From Gnetum montanum (Eukaryota; Streptophyta; Gnetopsida; Gnetales; Gnetaceae), in assembly GCA_015680685.1 (NCBI GenBank), contig MNCI01027120.1:293390-357389 (forward strand): a stretch of 64,000 nt of DNA, read 5' to 3'. Every line of letters begins with the position of its first letter. Position 1 is the stretch's first letter. Shown here piece after piece: positions 11,521 to 22,572 of this stretch. A program made the position numbers and the translations under genes. The notes under the pieces were generated by a model, which was not told where the DNA came from, did not search any database, and worked only from the letters and a program-made list of their open reading frames with translations.

Positions 11521-14283
11521 ATGGCCTGAAAGATGATACCAAAAGGAGGACCCTCACAACCAAGAAGCAAAGGCCAAGAGGCCAAGGGAGAGGTCATAGT
11601 TGAGAACAAAATCCACCAGTAGAGCACAAGGAGTAGGCAAGGTAATCTTTTAGTATTTATTAACAAATGCTTGCTACTGAACACTTTGCCCAAGTAGAGG
11701 CTAGAGCACCATAAGTACCAGAATAAGAACAACAGCTCACACTATCACCTGAATGTCTCCTAGCCATTCAATTAAAGTTAATGATGTCCATAGTCATTGT
11801 GGAACTCAATTTAGGCCCTTTATGGAGTTTTCACCTAAGGTTATCATAACACAACTCCAATCATCTCTCGTGTGGTCTACCTTATTAACAAGTGGAGAAT
11901 GGTACTTAGGGGAAACCCTTCAATTTTGGCAAAACAAGCAGGCCGATGCCATGGTAAAGATAAAAGGATTTTCCATGTCATATTTAGTGGAGGAAATAGC
12001 CAAAGCCCTCAATTTACCATATGAAGAGGCTAATGTAACACATATATCCACATGGTCAGATATTGATGTAAAGATATTGTAGATACACAAAGCCTTTGGC
12101 AAGGAGGATAAGGAGTATAGTGAGCTGACTGTAGAGGACAAGATATATTTTAAGATTGGCACCTATCATCTATTCCCAACCAAAATACTTAACAAGATAT
12201 CCACTTATGTAGGCAGAGGAAGCACCATATTAATGGAAAACTTCAATGCCAATATTGCCCATTTGTACTTCCTCAAAATCCAAAGGCGATTTGAAGAGAA
12301 GAAGGTGGGGAAGCCAACACTACCATTCCCCTGCCTTATCAAGAAGCTATGTAAACAAGCAAGCATAATTGGTTATACAAAAAATCTTTTGAGGAAAAAT
12401 AAAAATGCCTCATATGCTAAGATATCAAAATCCATGACTCCAAAGAAGGATTAGTTGGAGAAATAGGTAGGTATTTAGGGAGCTATAGGCTCTACTCCTA
12501 TTGACACCATTCAAGCTACTAGAAAATAGTAGCAAGTAGGACCTAGTAGCAGTTGATAATTGATTAAAAACCAAAACAACAATAGCAAGTTTCACCACTA
12601 CCACTTTAAGATTATTGATCTTCCATGAGGCATTTGTAGCAGATTGCAAATACAATCAACTAGGGAACAAGAGTGGGGGCCAATCTCTACAAGATCCTAG
12701 AAGATGCAGTTAGACCCACCATCTCAATAGACCTTGCTAGTGGACAAATATTATTGCAGTTAGGAGGAGGAAATGCTTGGTCATAGTAAATCTCAAGGAA
12801 CGATGCATCATTCCAAGTGATGTTGAGAATTAGAGAAGGAGCCATAGTGGTGGTCATGCAGCATCAAGATGTAGTGGGAGCCTCCAAAGTGATTATTGAT
12901 CATATCAAGGAGTCCAACAATGTTCCTATTGTGTCACTAATTGATATCTTTGGAGCACGAGATGCCTAAATGCTTGCTAGAAACTCAATGACTTTGGCTA
13001 AACATGAAGACATCTTAGATAGACTACTGTAGATGGGGCAAGTTATGCAAAATATTTTTGATATGTCTAGTGATATCACAACAGTCAAGTCTAATATAAT
13101 TGCCATCAAAGGAAAGTTGGTCATGGCCAAGACCAGGGTAGAGCATGTTGAGAACAAAGTCTAGAAAGTACAAGAAGTGTTTATGACCTGGAGAGTAGAA
13201 AGAAGAGATCTCATGAAGTTCGTGGCACATGACCAACCTGATCAATTTTGAATAGACCATGTGAATTGCCTCATCAACCATAATCTAAAGATGAAATAAG
13301 AGAATAAGAAAGTGATATGAGATGCATCAATGACAGAAGCATAGACATATGTGCATGCTAAGGCACTCATTGCTCTATAGGAGGAGAACAAAAAACTTAG
13401 TTTCGGAAAATGCTCAATTGACCAACATTGAGTGACAAAAGAACATTCTTAAAGAAAGCATTCAACAACTTCAAGAACAATTAGTTTGAGCCAACCAAGA
13501 TGAGTACCATTAATGGAACAAGTCTGTGTAATTGGATGAAAATTTGCGATTAAGAGTAGTGCATGGTAGAATGAGGCTAATAAGCTTGAATGGCTCAAAG
13601 AGCATTTCTGAGATTAGGTGGGCATGTATAAGAAAATCAATGAACAAGAAATCCATATGGATAAATACAAGATCAGTTCTATTACAACATAGAATCTAGA
13701 CTAGCAACCAATCTTGGATAGCCTTGTTCATGTTCATTAAGCATAAACCAAAAATAAAGACTTGGAGATTGAAGATCTTACAAAATACATGGGGTTAGCG
13801 AATATTTGCTACACTAACTTGGCCATGTTAACAATAGGTAGGCCCAGGAAAGAATTGGAGCAATAGGTAGTAGTAGTGTATGCGGTATGAGAAAGAATTT
13901 ACTAATATAAAAGATGATTTGTAGAAACTGCATATGGAAAATTTTGAAGTTGAAGTTGTCAAAGCTAGATACTAGGGCCAAAAAGATGTTATAGCTAACC
14001 TAGCTTATAGAATGTTTGATTATCATGAACTGAGGAAAATAGCTAGGGGCATTTAAATAAGCACGGTAGTAGTTTGCATCATAGTATATCAAAGTCAATC
14101 AAATGTTCCTACAACTATTATGCCCGTGGGATGTATCAGCTTCATTACACATCGTCCTTCAAGCATGGATGGTACATAATCCCAAGATGAAAGAGGAAAA
14201 ACTTCAGGCATTAGTCAATAGGTATTAATTCAAGAAGCTTGATGATAAAGAGAAGTAGTCAATGGAAGAGCCATCATTGATGG
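11521..14283 (+). pseudogene. Copy A 3' ORF: putative plant transposon protein domain plus coiled coil
   Basis: Decayed coding sequence between the acceptor-like motif and the 3' LTR. The N-terminal part (11753-12454) contains SGEWYLGET, KIKGFSMSYLVEEIAKALNLP, GTYHLFPTKI and LPFPCLIKKLCKQASI in that order. I judge this similar to the putative plant transposon protein family PF20167, known from Athila-like ORFs, from remembered family pattern only. The C-terminal part (about 13000-14250) is rich in Lys, Glu and Asn with long helix-like stretches suggesting coiled coils, and has YMGLANICYTNLAML shared with copy B. Several stops and frame changes. I see no signal peptide or membrane segment, so calling it an envelope would go too far. 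Confidence 0.5.
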
Positions 14284-14483
14284 GCACATAAACTACATCA
14301 ACCTCCTTTAGTTTTTTTTGTTTTGTTTTGTCATACACTTATGTCAAATTTTGTAAAAATACCACTGTGGCAGCATTCTGAGTCATGTAAATAATTAGTT
14401 AGTCATGTTTAGTTAAATCTACCTCCTAATTTTGTAAGGGGCTTTATCCTCATTTTGTTATAACTCTAGGATGAGTTTCCAGT
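14284..14483 (+). other. Copy A pre-polypurine untranslated segment
   Basis: T-rich 200 bp without a gene. It ends in CTCTAGGATGAGTTTCCAGT, the copy A form of the GAGGACGAGTTTTCATTCAG block that precedes the polypurine tract in E1, E2 and E3. Confidence 0.6.
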
Positions 14484-14497
14484 TAGTCGTGGGGGTA
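14484..14497 (+). other. Copy A polypurine tract
   Basis: tagtcgtgggggta abuts the LTR start TGATAAAATC. It differs from the E3 tract by one base. Confidence 0.75.
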
Positions 14498-15381
14498 TGA
14501 TAAAATCAAATATCATGATATCAACATTGTATGAACACATGATATCACAACACATGATATCATAACACACGATATGTCATTGTTGAAAAAATGTATCAGG
14601 ATCTGGGCACCCCTATAAATATGACACTTGAGCACACGATCCAATAAATTTTCATTCCTATCATAATAGAACTCTTGCTGTTTGATTTCTTGTACTTAGA
14701 CTTAGCGATAGAAGAGTGAATGCTTGTAGTGTGATGAGTCATAATTGAATGGTGTCTTTATTTAGGCAAGTTGTACTTTGGCACAAGTTGTGATAGTAGT
14801 TAAGATCAAGACTATTACCTATCATTGCAGCATTCCTTGAGTTTACTATTTTACTTAGCATAATTTCTACTATTTTACTAGCTTAATACTTTACTTTTCA
14901 AGCATTTTATTTTTACTTGCATGTTATTAAAGTGAAATGAGCATGACTGATTTTTCATGCTCAAGTGTAATTGTTTGGTATTTCTAGTAGTGGTTTCACT
15001 TGATTTGCTCAGTAGTGAACTCACTTAGCAACCCAGTAACAATTACATGAGCCCAAGGCATGTACGATGAATCAGGAATGGATACTCATCACTATAGGCT
15101 AGAATAGACTTTTCCATTATTAGTTAGATTTAGCATTTAACTCTACTTTTACTATGTCTACACTTAGGAGCATAATTGGCCCTACAACATCATTTAACAT
15201 ATGCCTTACTACAAGCTAAACCATACACTTAGACTTCACTATCTTGAAGTGGGAAGATAGGGATCACGAGCTTAACTCAATTACTAGCATATCAACATTT
15301 TCCATCCATGAATTATGATTGGGTTATGTGTGAACACTTGTGACTTGTATGGTGGAGTGTTGGATGCTCCACTACTCATCA
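14498..15381 (+). repeat. Copy A 3' LTR
   Basis: 884 bp, starts TGATAAAATC and ends CCACTACTCATCA, the same 3' terminus as the E1-E3 LTRs. The U3 holds a palindrome array of the ATGATATCA type (14510-14580), then CCTATAAATATG as TATA box (14610-14625), then a later AATAAAT. The body has diverged widely from the E1-E3 LTRs, so it is a separate subfamily. The matching 5' LTR is outside the window. Confidence 0.7.
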
Positions 15382-16284
15382 ATGGTATTTAACCTAAATC
15401 AGCATTCGATATCTAGGATGCCTACAAATTCCTTATGATATGATTGTGGAAGGGAATTTTTAGGCATCAACTTACTTTTTGGAGGATCCATTTGCATAGC
15501 TCTTGGTTCCTTCTATTAAACCCCATGACCGTAAGCCTTGATTTCATTATTAACAATCTTGATAGCCTACATCATCCAATTTTGTGCTTATTTTTTTCAA
15601 AAACATGTTCTATTTACCCATTCAAGACACTTAATTCACTAAAATTAGTGAACTAGAACCTTATAAGATGATGCTACCTTAGTTCCATAGCTTTTTAACT
15701 TCCATTTGGCTCTTATTTCATCCCTAGAATTTTCAAAATTTCCTTAGTTTTTCAACTAGAAAAATTATTGTGAATGATTGCATCGATGCATCTTCATTGA
15801 TGTGGTTAGATACATCAACGCAACTCCTTCAACATAGTATAAAAATACTATATATATGGATGATATTCAGCTCATTTGTTTACATTTTGCATCAAAGAAA
15901 TAGAGAGTTTTTGCAATTTTTAGAGTCCAAAACCTTTCCAAAGCCATAACTTCCTCATTGTTAGAAATTTTCATTCAATTTTTAATTCTCAAGCTTGCAA
16001 TCATATGTTTAATGTCATGGAGGCATCAATTCGAGGCCTTGTTAAACATTATTTAACACCATGTAGGTTAGGTATTTAATAATGTTCCAAAGAATTAATA
16101 TTAACAACCAACCTTCTTTGAAGTGGAAATAAAATATGTCATGCATTTACAATCACTAAAAAGGGCTTAATGATAAAGTTTCAAATTTTCTATCAAAATT
16201 AACCCAAATAAACAATTGAAATATATCCAAACTTAACAAGATTAAATCAAAATAATTAATATAGGTTTATATATGTGATTGTAG
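15382..16284 (+). other. Copy B noncoding leader of the 3' ORF
   Basis: No gene. It aligns in order with copy A 3380-4309: TTTTAGGCAT, then TTTTGGAGGATCCA near 15480, then a self-complementary block (GCATCGATGCATC, 15780-15792, and relatives to 15822), then ATAAAAATACTATATATAT at 15838-15856, then a TAGAGAGTTTTTGC segment, then AT-rich sequence to tgattgtag at 16284. Palindrome block plus TATA-like site resembles the U3 layout of the LTRs. Confidence 0.5.
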
Positions 16285-18215
16285 ATGACACCAAAATGAG
16301 GATCACAAGCAAGATAACCATTGGAGCCTAAGTGAAAATAACCTCAAGGAGGAAGAAGACAACCACAAAAACAACCCCAAGAATAAGCCACTGAGATGTC
16401 TCATGCTACTGGGCCCTTGTGTGAAGAGCCTAAGGTGGAATCTATTTGCCAAATTTCCACTACAGTGATAGGGTAATCTAAGGAGGATGAAGCTCCAAGA
16501 TTTAGATCCAACTTGGAGGTTGCTCTCACCAAGGCATACTTGGAAAATAGCTGAAGCAAGAAAGTCTAGAGCTTAATCTTTCAAGAATCATACTTCAAGC
16601 CCTTCCTTGAGTTAGCACTGGTGGCAATTAGGACTTAGTTGTAAGAGTCTTCACTATGATGTACTCTCTTCATCAATGGGGAATGGTACATGAGAGAAAC
16701 CTATCTGTTCTTGAACAACCATCAAGAAGATATCATGGTAAAAATCAAGGACATCATCATCTCTTATGTAGTTTAGATAATATTAGAAGCCCTTAGATTG
16801 CTTAACACTAGGGTAAAGTTGGTGAACATATCCATCAAAGTGGATTCTAAAGTAAAGAAAGAATAGACATGGTGGTGCTATGGGATGGATAGCAAGGAGT
16901 ATTTTGCTCTTAAAAAAGTAGAGTGAGCCTATTTCAAGATCAAAAATTATCACTCCAATTCCATGGTGAGACCAAGTAAGGTGACTACCTTCTCTACATG
17001 GGCATGTGTAGCTTTGAGTGGAAAGTTCTAGGGAAACCTTCCCCAACTCATCTTCTTGGAAGTTGAGAAGTAGTTCAAGGAGAATAAAAAGAGTAGGAAG
17101 ACACACCTCTTTCCCTACCTAATCAGAAAACTTTGCAAAAGGGAAGACATAGCCCACTATTTCAATGTCATTGTAAGTAGAGCTATTGTTGCATTTTGAT
17201 AGAAGATGATAAAAGACAAGGTTCCTATTAAGCTTCAACAGAAGAAAGTGCTATCTCCGCCACCACATGAAACATCAAAGATAACTTATTAGATGGTAGA
17301 AGCTACTAAATGCCTCAAGAATCTTCGAGAATAATAGCTATAATAATAAGCCTCCAATGATGGTGGTGAATCCTCAAAATACCAATTGGTCATAAGCCAT
17401 CTCAATAACATTTCCACAACCATATGCTTGCCAACGGATGAACTAGTCCTGATATTCTCCACGTAGTAAGATCATATTCCTATTTTTACCAACTCCAATG
17501 CTAGAGAAGTCACTATCTTCATTTTGATGTAAGCATTCCCTAAAATCTATGGGAATGTAGCAAATCTCTTTGTCATGCTAGAGAAAGGGGAAAGAGTAAC
17601 AGTCTTGGTTATGCCAAATAAGGACCAAGAGACTACATTAGAGGTTGATGCAAACTAAATTGGAGAGGCCTGAAGCACTCCTACAGTATCTATTCCTAAT
17701 ATTGTTTTCATGACAAACATCAAAATATTTGCAAGAGCCAAGAGTAAAGGAATAAATGCAACACAACATGAAGAAATGCTAAAGTGATTGGTCAGAGCCA
17801 AGAAACCAATTTTAGACATCTTTGATCTTTTGAAAGACATTTAAGCCACCTAGTCGTAGCTACTAAAGACACAGAGAAAGCTACTCATTACTCATGTGCA
17901 ACTTGATAAGGCCACCACTAGCAATTAATGGTTCATAGTGAAGGTTGTAGAACTTAGAGTTTACTTGTCTAATCCATCCATTCTAAGACTTGAACTTACT
18001 AGGGATGAAACTTTCCAGTAGCTTCAACAAAAAATCTAGGAGGCCAAGAATATGAAAGAAATGATAGTCTTTAGTGTGTCCCTGTTTAAAGAAATGATGA
18101 ATTCTACTAGCTGTAATCTTCAACAAATACATAAAGAGAGTCTTTTTTTGAGTAAGAAAAACCATGACTTGTGAAATGTTAAGCAACAGAAAGAACAACT
18201 GGTAGAATATATTAT
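16285..18215 (+). pseudogene. Copy B 3' ORF, first part
   Basis: Homologous to 11521-13230 of copy A: INGEWYMRET, VKIKDIIISYVV, KNYHSNSMVRPSK and HLFPYLIRKLCKRED line up with the copy A blocks. This keeps the LFPxLIxKLCxxA-type signature of the putative plant transposon protein domain. The region 17800-18215 is helix-rich and probably coiled coil. Many in-frame stops. The ORF is cut at 18215 by the copia LTR and resumes at 26918. Confidence 0.5.
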
Positions 18216-18905
18216 TGACCTTTTGGTATGTCAAAACCTTATAGAAATTGGAGAATGTAGAATGTATGTGTGTGATCTTGCAAGGCCATTAGAAAATTAA
18301 TCAACAAAGAACTTCAAACTAAGAAACAAGACTTTAGAAACGAGATTCACGATGAGATGTCAATGAAGACTAAGTGGACTAGATGAAAGCATGGATGTTA
18401 ACGGAGTTTATAAGCCAAGCGAAGATGTTCCAAAGACTATCGAGAAGCCAAAGGGTTATAAAAATTCTTCATATCTCAAAGTACTTTTGGAAGGTAGATG
18501 TCTGGTAGAAACAACAGATGTCTATCTTACATAGTAGATATCTATAGAAAGGCATCTCTCAATAGACATCTACACTCCTAGGTAGACATTCCTCCTACAT
18601 TGAGGGCTCTCTTAGATAGACATTAAAATTTTGACGTATATGTTTATACCAGTTGTTTGATAGCCATTACATGAATTTCAAGGATTTTTCAGAAAATCTA
18701 AGGCTACAAGACAAAGTGAAAATCTTGAGAATTGTGCAAGCACTATTCATCTAAAGACTCATCATTAACTATTCCAAGTGATTTTATTTTTCTCTTCATT
18801 ATATCATCATTTCTGTGTATTAATTGTATTGAGCTTAAAGTACAAGGATCTATAAATTTAGTTATACTCTTTCCTTGTTTCGTTTCCTTGTTTCTTGTAG
18901 CCCTA
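18216..18905 (+). repeat. Copia solo LTR, first part (interrupted by E2)
   Basis: It starts TGACCTTTTGGTATGTCAAA, matching the LTR start of the copia element at 43110-49962 read on its own strand. It then follows that LTR through TTGGAGAATG and an AGATGTCT/AGACATCT cluster (18490-18600). The rest resumes at 26518. Without E2 it measures 690 plus 400, about 1.09 kb, near the 0.98-0.99 kb of the intact copia LTRs. No copia interior is present, so it is a solo LTR. Its own target repeat is not convincing. Confidence 0.75.
18901..18905. repeat. Target-site duplication of E2 (left)
   Basis: CCCTA, identical to 26513-26517. Confidence 0.9.
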
Positions 18906-19015
18906 TGATGAGACGCGATTCGCATGAGCTGCGCGATATGCGATATCGCGGCTGCCGCGATATCGTGTCGTCCCCTATGATGTCGCGTATGTGATATTGT
19001 GGTCTGCCACTAAAT

Positions 19016-19026
19016 CTATAAATAAG
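19016..19026 (+). promoter_or_regulatory. First TATA box in E2 5' LTR
   Basis: CTATAAATAAG, identical to the TATA site in the other E-type LTRs and 95 bp after the palindrome array begins. Confidence 0.65.
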
Positions 19027-19353
19027 AGGTGGCACTCTCCTTATTTTCCATCCTAGGCTCAAAGTAGGGAAACTCTGGCAGTTTGATCACTCCAGAGATA
19101 GAATATTTTCCATGTGCTCGCAGTAGTAGTCCCCAAGTGAACGGATCTTTATTCGAGTAGCTTTGTACCTGAACACAAGTTGTGTACGGCAATAAAGACA
19201 AGCTTTGTGGATAAACCTTGCAGTGCATGGGATAGGTTTATTACCTGTTATTTTGCATGAGCCGCGATATCGCATCCCATGCGATATCACATATGCAATA
19301 TCGCGTCGTCCCCTGCGATGTCATGTACGTGATATTGCGGTCCGCCGCCAAAT

Positions 19354-19364
19354 CTATAAATAAG
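19354..19364 (+). promoter_or_regulatory. Second TATA box in E2 5' LTR
   Basis: CTATAAATAAG inside the second duplication unit. Confidence 0.65.
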
Positions 19365-20115
19365 AGGCAGCACTCCCCTTATTTCCCATCCTAGGCTTAA
19401 GGTAGGGAAACTCTGGTAGTTTGATCACTCCAGAGATAGAATATTTTCCATGTGCTCGTAGTACGCGTCCCCAAGTGAACGGATGTTTATTCGAGCAGCT
19501 TTGTACCTGAACGCAAGTTGTGTACGGAAATAAAGACGAACTTTGTGGATAAACCTTGCAGTGCATGGAATAGGTTTATTACCTATTATTTCTTACATGT
19601 TATTTATTACTTGCATTAGCGCGGCATGACTACAACTTGATTACAAGCATAGACGAATGTGTACGGCTAATCAAGGAATCGGCTGCTCATCACGTTTAGG
19701 CTAGTTAAGTACCTCAGTACGACCACTTTGAGCACATGTGTTACGTGTGGTAATCCCAGTAATGATTAGTGTTTGGTAGCCATAGTTGCATAGTTCAGGG
19801 TGTGTACGGTAAGTGGGAATGGATGCTGACCCTAGTTAATTTAGACTTAGGACATTAGTTAGAGCTAGTTAGTCTTCTCAACCCTTCACCTCATAGCATA
19901 GGAGATAAAACCAAAAAAGACTATAAAAATCATATACCTCAGACTTACTTAACCATACACCGTGACAAACACAAGTAAGCCTGGGAAGACAACGAATGAT
20001 TAACCCCAAGTGTTCCACGGAGCGTGTAGGCATTTAGTCTACGGAGTTTGACTGGATCACGCGTGCTATGCTCATTTCGAATGGTTGAGTGTAGGGGTAT
20101 CTCGCCACTCATCAT

Positions 20116-20134
20116 TGGCACCGTTTCCAGGGAC
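20116..20134 (+). other. E2 primer-binding site
   Basis: TGGCACCGTTTCCAGGGAC follows the LTR after one T. It has two changes from the E1 site (TTTCCAGGG for TTGCCGGGG), both of the C/T or G/A kind or close to it. Confidence 0.75.
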
Positions 20135-20253
20135 TAAGTGTTTGTGCGCCATATAGAACATAAGGATATCATTGACATCATTGTGAGCCTTAACGAACCT
20201 TCGGGTTAATCAAGACAAAAATTATATAACGGTGAAATTAGCACACCGATAAA

Positions 20254-22572
20254 ATGCCTTCTTCTCATAAGAGCAATTCACCACCTAAGAACCATACACG
20301 AGATAGTCGGCAACATAAAACACAGAACCAAAATCAGCCAAGTCCTAAACAATATAAGATGACATATACTCATCCTGATGAGTATATCCCTAATTTTACT
20401 TTTATCCTCCATCAAGACGAACAGCTGCGATGGAGAGTTTTGCAAGGTAACATCGTGTTACCCCCAGATCGATTAGTCTCTCGCATGCTTTTCCGTGCCT
20501 TGGCACAAATTGGCATAACTGAATTATATGCTAAATACGTTGTAGAAGATTTTGACATGAGGGATTATTATCCCACAGATGCCCAACATATGAGGGACTT
20601 AAGGTAGGAGAGTGAACATACTTTTCTGAAGGGCAAAGCCCTGCACGTCCTTAGCGAAATAGGGGATGAGGAACCCCTTATCATGGGTTCTTTAACAAAT
20701 GATGTTCCCCCTCCTCACGATGGTGAGGAGGAAAGGTATCAGAACCTACGATCAACGATACATAACCATGGTTCTGATGCCCGTGAACACCAACTGTTCA
20801 CAGAGGGAACAACCACTCATGCTAAGGATGAGCACTTAGATCGTCACCACGATTGGGGTCCTAGCAGCTGAAGAGAAGGTAAGAAACATCCTCATGACGA
20901 TGGTTCTCCATCTTCTTCTCCTTCATCCTAGCACTCACCCTCTCCTTCCACATCTGGGAACAACCATCATGAACACAAAGGTGAGGATAAAGGTAAGAAA
21001 AATGAGAGACCTCAACGGGAAATTCGAGAGAGAGGACAAGGGCAAGGATGTAGGGAGAGTAGGGAACAACGCAGAAATCATAGGCGTCATGAAAGAGATG
21101 ATCATGACAAGCCCCTATTCACAACCCGAAGTATGCTTAACATAATGGAGGTGGTTAGGATTCCCACAAGGTATTTAAGAGATAGTTGGATCAGGCGTTT
21201 AGACATGAACAACATCCCATGATTTGAAGGGGGATATAATGCTGATTCGCAAAATCATTTATAGGCATTCCACGATGCCTGTGCCTTGCAGAATATAGAA
21301 AATGAGAGGAAAAAACTTAAGTTGTTCCCAAGGACACTCACCAAGGAAGCAGAGAGCTGGTACTGGTCCTTAGAATCGAAAACCATTAGGAGGTGGAGTA
21401 TGATGCTAGAACTGTTCAACGATAAGTATCAGACGTACTCCAGAGTGTCCAATCTGTGTAAGCAGATCCAAGGCTGGAAACAAGGTACATATAAACCCTT
21501 GGATGCTTCCATGGCCCACTATTACACATTGTTACATCGTTGCCTGGGCCATGGATATGCTTAGAGGGATCAACTTCATCACATCGTGGATGGGCTAAGG
21601 CATGAAACTAGAAGAACCCTTGGAACTTACGTCGAAGGGAGACTCTCAAAAGTTAGAGCCCATGAAGTGCATAGCTTGTTGGAACAAGTAGCAAAAGAAG
21701 AAGGTGAGCTATGCAAAAGGAAAAGTGTGGAAGAGTACAACCGTGATCCCTCCCTTCAAAAAAAGGGAGTAAAATTTTGTGATGAAGAGGATGAGTCATA
21801 ACTTGAAGAGTTGGTGAACCAGAAAACCTTGCCGGTCCAAAAATTAACAACTGAAATAGCAGCTAAGGTAGATGACGTATGGAGTTCCTTAGACTCTAAA
21901 ATTGAAACTATCTTAAAAATTGTAGAAGAGTCTAAGGGAGAACAAAGTAGTGACAAAGGTAAGAAAAAGTGGAGAGATTTAAGCCCTGAACATAACAAGG
22001 GTAAGGGAAAAATCACTAACTTCAATGTGGCTATGGACTCTGACATAGAAGATGACGGTGGATGTGAGATCTGCCATTATGACCATCCTAAGGGATGTTG
22101 CCCCATTATCTCACATCTATAGGAGTCTGGGGTGTATACGCTTAATCCAAGACTCAACCAATGGTAAACACCTTGAAGGTTACCTTATCCACAAGGTAAC
22201 CCAAGGAAATTCCACCAACCACTAACGTATTATCCAAGTGGAACTCCATCACAGCCCATTGGACAGCATTAGCAGTGGCAATACCCATAGTCATGGGGGA
22301 TGCCATCGCCGAAACATCAGTACCCTTACCGGCAACCTGACCCTTATGGATACTATGTGCAGCAACTGATTTCTCCAAGTGACTCTATGAGTCACACAAC
22401 TCCCAACTATCACTACCAAGTTTGGGAGTACTTCAGAAGGACTCCTTCTCCTTCGGGAGACACTCCATATGCACACCATCCTCCTAATCCATCTGCACCT
22501 CTTCCACCAGTAGTAGTTCCCGTAACACTTCCTGCTCCAACAATGCAAGGGGAACTTCCTCCTCAACGATAG
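20254..22572 (+). pseudogene. E2 gag
   Basis: The first 117 codons (20254-20607) are fully open (MPSSHKS...) and contain DEYIPNFTFILH and LQGNIVLPPDR. A TAG then interrupts at the same codon as in E1 and E3. The frame continues with the His/Arg-rich linker, the gag core (SWYWSLESKTIRRWSMM, 21355-21410; LLHRCLGHGYA, 21530-21562), an acidic helix-rich stretch, the Cys/His motif CEICHYDHPKGCC (about 22057-22095) and a proline-rich tail. About a dozen in-frame stops and no frameshift over 2.3 kb: decay by base change alone. The conserved terminal stop is TAG at 22570-22572, followed by CAA. Confidence 0.88.

Larger units (their letters stand above)
1..15381 (+). mobile_element. Copy A: old Ty3/gypsy (Athila-like) element, 5' end outside the window
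   Basis: Seen in order on the plus strand: gag C-terminus, protease, a long noncoding segment, an unusual 3' ORF, a polypurine tract and a 3' LTR. It is interrupted by a solo LTR (204-1016) and by the complete element E1 (4310-11407). Removing E1 brings the leader at 3420-4309 next to 11413 onward. That arrangement matches the uninterrupted leader-plus-ORF of copy B at 15440-16300, which supports one ancestral element. No RT or integrase is visible between protease and the 3' ORF. The 5' LTR lies left of the window. Copy A appears to have landed inside copy B, because B sequence starts abruptly right after A's LTR. Confidence 0.6.
18906..20114 (+). repeat. E2 5' LTR with internal 333-bp tandem duplication
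   Basis: Starts TGATGAGACGCG, ends CGCCACTCATCA. The segment from 18922 (GCATGAGCTGCG) recurs from 19255 (GCATGAGCCGCG), a period of 333 bp. Each unit holds a GATATC array, a CTATAAATAAG TATA box (19016-19026 and 19354-19364) and a downstream CAATAAAGAC signal. The 3' LTR has only one such unit. Confidence 0.9.

Noticed and set aside
11521-14283. Calling the 3' ORF of copies A and B a viral envelope gene
   Set aside because: Position fits, but I see no signal peptide, membrane segment or glycoprotein features. Only the domain resemblance and coiled-coil-like sequence can be supported.
18927-19340. Clustered short repeats in LTR U3 that might suggest a CRISPR-like array
   Set aside because: Units are palindromic GATATC words with no uniform spacers, they sit at the same place in several LTRs, and the sequence is clearly plant retrotransposon.
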